A stretch of DNA of 64,000 nt, taken from the NCBI RefSeq assembly GCF_001040945.1, contig NZ_CP011930.1, positions 372,001 to 436,000 of the forward strand, written 5' to 3'. Of this stretch, positions 58,555 through 64,000 are shown in pieces; the stretch's first letter is position 1; each line of letters begins with the position of its first letter. This DNA is from Herbaspirillum seropedicae (GTDB lineage: Bacteria > Pseudomonadota > Gammaproteobacteria > Burkholderiales > Burkholderiaceae_D). Under the pieces are notes generated by a model. The model saw only the letters and a list, made by a program, of their open reading frames with translations, made no database searches and was not told the origin of the DNA. The position numbers and the translations under genes were made by a program.

Positions 58555-59937
58555 ATGCATATACATATCCTCGGCATCTGCGGCACCTTCATGGGCGGCC
58601 TGGCCGTGCTGGCCAAAGAGGCTGGTCATACGGTGACCGGCTGCGACGCCAACGTCTATCCGCCGATGAGCACCCAGCTCGAAGCCCAGGGCATCACGCT
58701 GACCCAGGGCTTCGATGCCGCCCAGGTGGAGCTCGAGCCCGACCTGTTCGTCATCGGCAATGTCGTCTCGCGCGGCAATCCCCTGATGGAAGAAATCCTC
58801 AATCGCGGCCTGCCCTATGTGTCCGGTCCGCAATGGATGGGCGAGAACATCCTGCAAGACAAATGGGTGCTGGCCGTGGCCGGCACGCACGGCAAGACCA
58901 CCACCTCGGCCATGCTGGCCTGGGTGCTGGAACATGCCGGTTATCAACCTGGCTTCCTGATCGGCGGCGTGCCGATGAACTTTGGCGTCTCGGCCCGCCT
59001 GGGCAGCGATGGCCAGGGCGGTCCTGCGCCTTTCTTCGTCATCGAAGCCGATGAATACGACACCGCCTTCTTCGACAAGCGCAGCAAGTTCGTCCACTAC
59101 CGCACCCGCACGGCGGTCCTGAACAACCTCGAATACGACCACGCCGACATCTTCCCGGACCTGGCCGCCATCGAGACCCAGTTCCATCATCTGGTGCGCA
59201 CCGTGCCCGGCATCGGCCGCCTGATCGTCAATGGCCGCGAGCCGGCCTTGCAGCGTGTGCTGGCGCGTGGCTGCTGGAGCGAGCGCGAAGACTTCGGCGT
59301 GGCCCAGGGCCAGTCGGGCTGGTCGCTGCTGACCCATGAAGATGGCCGTTTCGATGTCTTCTTCGATGGCCAGACGCAAGGCACCGTGGAGTGGCAACTG
59401 ACCGGCGAGCACAACCGCATGAATGCGCTGGCGGCCATTGCCGCTGCCCGTCACGTGGGCGTGCCGGTGGCCCAGGCCATTGCGGCGCTGGGCGCGTTCC
59501 AGAGCGTCAAGCGGCGCATGGAACTGCGCGGCAGCGCCAATGGCGTGGCCGTCTACGACGATTTCGCCCACCATCCCACCGCCATCGCCACCACCGTGGC
59601 CGGCCTGCGCAAGAAGGTCGGCGCGGCGCGCATCCTGGCCGTGCTGGAGCCGCGCTCCAACACCATGAAGCTGGGCACCATGAAGCAAGCCCTGCCGGGC
59701 AGCCTGGCCGACGCCGACCTGGTCTTCGGTTTCGGCGCCCACACCGGGCGCGACGCGCTGGGCTGGGATCTGGGCGAGGCGCTGGCCCCGCTGGGCGCCA
59801 AGGCGGCCGCCTTCGACGACCTGGCTGCGCTGGTGCAGGCCGTCAAGGCTGCGGCGCGGCCCGGCGACCATGTGCTGGTGATGAGCAATGGCGGCTTCGG
59901 CGGCGTGCACCAGAAGCTGCTGGACGCCCTGGCATGA
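58555..59937 (+). CDS. mpl: UDP-MurNAc:L-Ala-gamma-D-Glu-meso-DAP ligase Mpl
   Basis: Recycling Mur ligase that reattaches the freed tripeptide to UDP-MurNAc. The 460-aa product starts MHIHILGICGTFMGGLAVLA, typical of Mpl rather than MurC. It has the P-loop [12 protein letters not shown] near residue 109, EADEYDTAFFDKRSKFVHY, and the C-terminal DDFAHHPTAIATT. There is no Shine-Dalgarno upstream; a palindrome ends 4 bases before the ATG. Its stop overlaps the yqiA-like start (ATGA). It works in the same recycling pathway as AmpD (39.8 kb). Confidence 0.96.
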   Translation: MHIHILGICGTFMGGLAVLAKEAGHTVTGCDANVYPPMSTQLEAQGITLTQGFDAAQVELEPDLFVIGNVVSRGNPLMEEILNRGLPYVSGPQWMGENILQDKWVLAVAGTHGKTTTSAMLAWVLEHAGYQPGFLIGGVPMNFGVSARLGSDGQGGPAPFFVIEADEYDTAFFDKRSKFVHYRTRTAVLNNLEYDHADIFPDLAAIETQFHHLVRTVPGIGRLIVNGREPALQRVLARGCWSEREDFGVAQGQSGWSLLTHEDGRFDVFFDGQTQGTVEWQLTGEHNRMNALAAIAAARHVGVPVAQAIAALGAFQSVKRRMELRGSANGVAVYDDFAHHPTAIATTVAGLRKKVGAARILAVLEPRSNTMKLGTMKQALPGSLADADLVFGFGAHTGRDALGWDLGEALAPLGAKAAAFDDLAALVQAVKAAARPGDHVLVMSNGGFGGVHQKLLDALA

Positions 59938-60524
59938 TTCTCTACCTGCACGGCTTCCGCTCTTCGCCGCAGTCGTACAAGGCGCGCCTGATGGGGCAGC
60001 GCATGGCCGACCTGGGGTTGCAGGAGCACTACCTCTGCCCGCAATTGCCGGCCTCGCCGGCAGCGGCCATTGCCCTGGCTGGCGCGCTGGTGGCGCAGGT
60101 GGAACCGGCGCAACTGACCGTGGTCGGTTCTTCCCTGGGCGGCTTCTACGCCACCTGGCTGGCCGAACGGCTGGGCTGCCGCGCCGTGCTGCTGAACCCG
60201 GCCGTCAAGCCGCCGCGTGACCTGGAGTCGTATGTGGGCGTGAGCACCCAGTACCACTCCGATGAACCCTTCGAATTCAAGCACGAGTACATCGCCGAGC
60301 TGCAAGCACTGGTCGTGCCGGCCATCACCCGGCCCGAGCGCTATTTCCTCATCGCCGCTACCGGCGACGAGGTGCTGGACTGGCGCGAGATGGTGGCGCA
60401 CTACCCGCTGGCGCGCCAGACCGTGATCCAGGGCAGTGACCACGGCATTGCCGAATTTGCCGATTACCTGGATGAGGTGCTGGCCTTCTGCGGCGTCGAT
60501 CCCCACCGCAAGGCGGTGTCCTGA
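59934..60524 (+). CDS. YqiA-like alpha/beta-hydrolase esterase
   Basis: The 196-aa small hydrolase starts ILYLHGFRSSPQSYKARLMG. The nucleophile elbow is VVGSSLGGFYATWLAE (Ser near residue 64), the acid region is AATGDEVLDWREM, and the catalytic His is in IQGSDHGIAEFADYL. E. coli YqiA hydrolyses palmitoyl-CoA and short p-nitrophenyl esters; the natural substrate is unclear. The ATG overlaps the mpl stop by four bases and its own stop overlaps ubiC by one base. Confidence 0.88.
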   Translation: MILYLHGFRSSPQSYKARLMGQRMADLGLQEHYLCPQLPASPAAAIALAGALVAQVEPAQLTVVGSSLGGFYATWLAERLGCRAVLLNPAVKPPRDLESYVGVSTQYHSDEPFEFKHEYIAELQALVVPAITRPERYFLIAATGDEVLDWREMVAHYPLARQTVIQGSDHGIAEFADYLDEVLAFCGVDPHRKAVS

Positions 60525-61129
60525 TGCCGCGTGGTGTAGGCCGGGCCCGCTGGATGGCGCACCCGCAGGCGCTGGCAGGGCAACTGGCCGAGCAGGGCGG
60601 CGTGGCGCGGCGTACCCGCGCCTGGTTGTCCGATCCGGGTTCCATGACCTTGAAGCTCAAGGCCCGCACCGCGCATTTCACGGTGCGCCTGCTGCGCCAG
60701 CGCCCCGGCCCCATCCTGGCCGACGAGCATGCCGCACTGGGCGTGCCGGCCCGCAGCCGGGTGGTCGAGCGCGATGTGATCCTGCATTGCGACGGCCAGC
60801 CGGTGGTGTTCGGGCACACCGTCTTGTCCACCGCTTCGGTGAAGTCGGATTGGCCCTTCTTCAGCAAGCTGGGCAACACCCCGCTGGGGGCCAACCTGTT
60901 CTTTGATCCGCTGGTGGGGCGCAGCCCTATCCAGTATGCTCGCCTGGCAGCCGATCACCCTCTGATGCGCCGCATCGTGCAGGCCCTGCCTGGCTTGCCC
61001 TTGCCTCCCAGCCTCCTGGCGCGCCGCTCCCTGTTTACCCGGCGCGGCGGCGTGCTGATGGTTACCGACGTTTTCCTGCCGGCGCTGGAGCCCTTGATGC
61101 GCTCCCGGCCGGCCCATGCACCCGATTGA
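60524..61129 (+). CDS. ubiC: chorismate lyase UbiC
   Basis: Cleaves chorismate to 4-hydroxybenzoate, the first step of ubiquinone synthesis. The 201-aa product is somewhat longer than E. coli UbiC (~165). Family features are WLSDPGSMTLKLKA, VVERDVILHCDGQPVVFGHTVLS and the C-terminal GNTPLGANLFFDPLVGRSPIQYA and RRSLFTRRGGVLMVTDVFLPAL. The ATG shares one base with the yqiA-like stop. The prenyl donor enzyme IspB is encoded elsewhere in the window. Confidence 0.9.
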   Translation: MPRGVGRARWMAHPQALAGQLAEQGGVARRTRAWLSDPGSMTLKLKARTAHFTVRLLRQRPGPILADEHAALGVPARSRVVERDVILHCDGQPVVFGHTVLSTASVKSDWPFFSKLGNTPLGANLFFDPLVGRSPIQYARLAADHPLMRRIVQALPGLPLPPSLLARRSLFTRRGGVLMVTDVFLPALEPLMRSRPAHAPD

Positions 61130-61145
61130 AAAGCGATAGACGCAG

Positions 61146-63200
61146 ATGAATTTACTGTTCGAAGAATCCGGCGATTTCAAGGCCGGCTCCATCATGACCC
61201 AGCAGGGCGAGTCCTACCAGGTCGAGATGGCCTCCGGCAAGCGCGCCAAGGTCAAGGCGCGCGACGCACTGCTGCAGTTCGCGACCCCGGCGCCGCAGGA
61301 ACTGCTGCAACAGGCCCAGGCCATCGCCGAGGAGATCGACCTGGACTTCCTCTGGGAAGTGGCCGGCGAGGAAGAATTCGGCTTCACCGAACTGGCTACC
61401 GACTACTTCGGCCATGCCCCGCTGCCGCCCGAGGCGGCCGGCCTGCTGTTGCGCCTGCACAATGCGCCGATCTACTTCTACAAGAAGGGCCGCGGCCGCT
61501 ACAAGGCCGCCCCGCAAGCCTCGCTGCAGGCCGCGCTGGCCGGACTGGAAAAGAAGAAGCAGCAACTGCTGGCGCAAGCGGCCTATGTGGACGAACTCAA
61601 GGCCCACAAGCTGCCGCAGGCGTTTGCCCCGATCGCGCTGCAACTGCTGTTCAAGCCCGACAAGAACAGCATCGAATTCAAGGCCCTGGACGCCGCCGCC
61701 AAGGAAATGCAGACCACGCCGCAGCGCCTGATGCTGGCCGCCGGCGGTGTCGCTTCGCCCAAGGATCTGCACTATGCGCGCTTCCTGTTCGAGCATTTCC
61801 CCCGTGGCACCGGTTTCCCCGCCATCGATATTCCTGCGCCGCCCACGGACCTGCCCACGGCCGACGTGCAGGCCTTCTCCATCGACGACGTCACCACCAC
61901 CGAGATCGACGACGCGCTGTCGGTCACGCGCCTGCCTGACGGCAAGCTGCGCGTGGGCATCCACATCGCCGCCCCGGGCCTGGCCATCAAGCGCGGCGAC
62001 GCCATCGATGCGATTGCCCGTGCGCGCATGTCCACCGTCTATATGCCGGGCGAAAAGATCACCATGCTGCCTGACGAGCTGGTGGCCGCCTATACCCTGG
62101 ACGCCGGCGCGGCGCGGCCGGCCCTCTCGCTCTACGCTACGCTGGACGCCACCAACTGGGCCGTGCTGGCCACCGAGACCCGTGCCGAACTGGTGCCGAT
62201 CACGGCCAACCTGCGCCACAACGATCTCGACGAGCTGGTCACCGAGGAAGCGCTGGCCGAGAATCGCGGCGAGTATCCGCACAAGGATGAGATCGCGCTG
62301 CTGTGGCAATGGGTGCAATTGCTGGAGCAGGGCCGCATGGCCAAGCGCGAGAGCTTCGGCCTGCGGCCGGAACAGAACAATCGCGTGGACTTCAACTTCT
62401 ACGTCGAGGACGACGTGGTCAGCATCGTGCGCCGCCGTCGCGGTGCGCCGCTGGACAAGATCGTGGCCGAACTGATGATCTTCGCCAACAGCACCTGGGG
62501 CAAGCTCATGGCCGACCATGGCGTGCCCGGCATCTACCGCGCCCAGGGTGGCGGCGCCGGCGGCTGGGCCGCCAAGATGCAGGTGCGCATGGTGACCCAC
62601 GCCGCGCCCCACCAGGGCCTGGGGGTGGATCAATACGCCTGGAGCACCTCGCCGCTGCGGCGCTACACCGACCTGGTCAACCAGTGGCAGATCCTGGCCT
62701 GCATCGAGCATGGCGTGACGGCGCCGCTGGTGGCGCCCTTCAAGCCGCGCGATGCCGACCTCTTCGCCATCGTCTCCGGCTTCGACGCCGCCTATTCCGG
62801 CTATGCCGACTTCCAGTCCACCATGGAACGCTACTGGTGCCTGCGCTGGCTGGCCCAGGAAAACGCCCGTGTGGTCGACGCCGTGGTGTTGAAGGACGAG
62901 ATCCTGCGCCTGGTCGATATCCCCCTGGTGTTGCGCATGCCGGGCCTGCCGCAGCTGGCGCGCGGCCTGCAGGTCAAGCTGGACCTGCTGCGCTGGGACG
63001 AGGTCGACCTGACCGTGGAGGCGCGCCTGCTGGAAGTGCCGGCCGCCGCTGCCCAGGCCGTGGACGCCGACCTGGGCGAGGAGGACGAAGACCTGCTCGA
63101 AGGGATGGCGGCGCTGGGCGAGGAAGAGGCCCCGCCGCCAGAGGAGCCGGCGGCGTCGCTGGCAGCCGATGAGAACCCGCCCGCTGAAGCGGCCCAATGA
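61146..63200 (+). CDS. RNB-domain ribonuclease (RNase II superfamily)
   Basis: The 684-aa 3'-5' exoribonuclease-like protein carries the metal-binding Asp cluster SIDDVTTTEIDDALSVTRLPDGKLRVGIHIA near residues 247-277. The downstream catalytic-core motif is YAWSTSPLRRYTDLVNQWQ. The N-terminal ~220 residues differ from the two cold-shock domains of RNase II and RNase R, and the C-terminus is an acidic Glu/Asp/Pro-rich tail rather than a basic one, so it is neither classical RNase II nor RNase R. It starts 16 bp after ubiC. Confidence 0.9.
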   Translation: MNLLFEESGDFKAGSIMTQQGESYQVEMASGKRAKVKARDALLQFATPAPQELLQQAQAIAEEIDLDFLWEVAGEEEFGFTELATDYFGHAPLPPEAAGLLLRLHNAPIYFYKKGRGRYKAAPQASLQAALAGLEKKKQQLLAQAAYVDELKAHKLPQAFAPIALQLLFKPDKNSIEFKALDAAAKEMQTTPQRLMLAAGGVASPKDLHYARFLFEHFPRGTGFPAIDIPAPPTDLPTADVQAFSIDDVTTTEIDDALSVTRLPDGKLRVGIHIAAPGLAIKRGDAIDAIARARMSTVYMPGEKITMLPDELVAAYTLDAGAARPALSLYATLDATNWAVLATETRAELVPITANLRHNDLDELVTEEALAENRGEYPHKDEIALLWQWVQLLEQGRMAKRESFGLRPEQNNRVDFNFYVEDDVVSIVRRRRGAPLDKIVAELMIFANSTWGKLMADHGVPGIYRAQGGGAGGWAAKMQVRMVTHAAPHQGLGVDQYAWSTSPLRRYTDLVNQWQILACIEHGVTAPLVAPFKPRDADLFAIVSGFDAAYSGYADFQSTMERYWCLRWLAQENARVVDAVVLKDEILRLVDIPLVLRMPGLPQLARGLQVKLDLLRWDEVDLTVEARLLEVPAAAAQAVDADLGEEDEDLLEGMAALGEEEAPPPEEPAASLAADENPPAEAAQ

Positions 63201-63267
63201 TGCGCTGCTGGCGTAGAATTGCACTTTGCGCTGTGCGCAGCTGTCTTTTCTTTCCTGCTGTGAATCT

Positions 63268-64000
63268 GTGAATCCGTTTGCCCAACATCGTCTGCTGAGC
63301 GTGGCGCTGGGCGTCTCGCTGCTGGTGCATGGCCTGATGCTGGCCGTGCATTTCGCCGCGCCCGACGCATTCCGCCTCAAGCCATCCGACCCGGATCTCG
63401 AGGTCATCCTGGTCAACGCCAAGCATGACAAGAAACCGGTCAATGCCCAGGCGCTGGCGCAGGCCAATCTGGACGGCGGCGGCAACGCCGAGGACGGCCG
63501 CGCCAAGTCGCCGTTGCCGGACATGCAGCGGGTCGACAGTGGCGACAGCGTCAAGGCGGCGCAGCGCAAGGTGGTGGAGCTGGAACAGCAGCAGCGGCGG
63601 ATGATGGCGCAACTGAAACAGTCGCAGCAGCATGTGGCCAGCGCCGAGCAGCAGAAGCAGACCGAAGCGCCGCAGCTCAACGCGCGCGACATGATCGAGA
63701 CCGCGCGCGCCATGGCCCGCATGGAGGCCGAGGTGGCCCGCGACATCGAGCAATACAACAAGCGCCCGAAGAAAACCCAGATCACGCCCAGCACCCGTGA
63801 AGTGGGCTATGCCCAGTATTACAAGACCCTGCAGGACAAGATCGAGAAGGTCGGCACGCTGAACTTCCCCACCAAGGATGGCAAGAAGCTCTACGGCGAA
63901 TTGCTGATCGTCATTCCGGTGTTCCAGGATGGCAGCATCTACGAGCGCGATGGCGGCGTGGTGGTCAAGTCCAGTTCCGGCAATGCCGCGCTGGACCAGG
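63268..64000 (+). CDS. TonB-family protein (partial, runs off the window)
   Basis: A frame open from GTG 63268 to the window end gives 244 codons without a stop. The N-terminus has one hydrophobic segment (LLSVALGVSLLVHGLMLAVHF), as in TonB. A charged Gln-rich coiled-coil-like region (VVELEQQQRRMMAQLKQSQ) follows. Next comes the start of a TonB C-terminal domain (YGELLIVIPVFQDGSIYERDGG) that should contact outer-membrane receptors. No ATG precedes the hydrophobic segment; another GTG 9 bases earlier is closed by a stop after two codons. There is no strong ribosome site. No exbB or exbD is visible. Confidence 0.82.
   Translation, partial: MNPFAQHRLLSVALGVSLLVHGLMLAVHFAAPDAFRLKPSDPDLEVILVNAKHDKKPVNAQALAQANLDGGGNAEDGRAKSPLPDMQRVDSGDSVKAAQRKVVELEQQQRRMMAQLKQSQQHVASAEQQKQTEAPQLNARDMIETARAMARMEAEVARDIEQYNKRPKKTQITPSTREVGYAQYYKTLQDKIEKVGTLNFPTKDGKKLYGELLIVIPVFQDGSIYERDGGVVVKSSSGNAALDQ

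Noticed and set aside
61152..63794. 880-codon minus-strand frame opposite the RNB gene and tonB-like start
   Set aside because: Overlaps a clear RNB enzyme and TonB-type frame; no supporting motif.

Overview
The window is a GC-rich chromosomal segment from a betaproteobacterium of the order Burkholderiales, most likely Oxalobacteraceae and close to Herbaspirillum. The basis is gene order (murC-ddl-ftsQ-ftsA-ftsZ, then a Prx5-type peroxiredoxin, lpxC, dciA, an M23 peptidase and secA), PilBCD followed by coaE-zapD-yacG, ispB opposite rplU-rpmA-obgE-proB, and the lysine/alanine-rich histone-like proteins common in this order. It is almost entirely core genome. I see no insertion sequence, prophage, CRISPR array, rRNA operon or toxin-antitoxin island.

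Layout. 1-9.6 kb: the 3' half of the division and cell-wall (dcw) cluster, then peroxiredoxin, lpxC, dciA (reverse) and an M23 endopeptidase. 9.8-17 kb: secA, a DUF2272 lipoprotein, an SGNH hydrolase, argJ, a DUF815 ATPase and mutT. 17-23.5 kb (reverse): corC-like, pilB, pilC, pilD, coaE, zapD, yacG. 23.9-32.5 kb: infA, a small unknown, tRNA-Pro and ispB (reverse), rplU-rpmA-obgE-proB, CNP1-like and rppH (reverse), proS. 32.5-40.4 kb: a small exported protein, a SWIB histone-like protein and ffh (all reverse), a NitT/TauT-type ABC transporter, a ypjD-like gene, a PP0621-family gene and ampD. 40.4-47.3 kb: nrdA-nrdB behind a promoter with two NrdR-type boxes, a repetitive histone H1-like gene, yggT. 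47.4-56.2 kb (reverse): AraC regulator, nucleotidyltransferase-like protein, tlpA, aroQ, accB, accC, prmA, DUF3426, a PfkB kinase, an exported peroxiredoxin. 56.4-64 kb: a chemoreceptor plus a small protein, mpl, yqiA-like, ubiC, an RNB ribonuclease and the start of a TonB-family gene.

Functional themes are cell-wall synthesis and recycling (murG, murC, ddl, ampD, mpl), septation (ftsQAZ, zapD), envelope biogenesis (lpxC, secA, accBC), translation (infA, rplU, rpmA, obgE, proS, prmA, ffh) and dNTP supply (nrdAB). Many neighbours overlap by 1 or 4 bases, which suggests translational coupling.

No wholly new system is evident. The best leads are modest: the NrdR-type box pair over the nrdA promoter; a PilB ATPase lacking its N-terminal domain, with an 18-bp perfect palindrome just before its start; two histone-like proteins, one carrying a SWIB domain and one built on 54-bp repeats; an ABC transporter between ffh and ypjD; a possibly leaderless lpxC mRNA; and several strong hairpins or palindromes between genes. 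All calls come from reading the sequence by eye; no database search was run.
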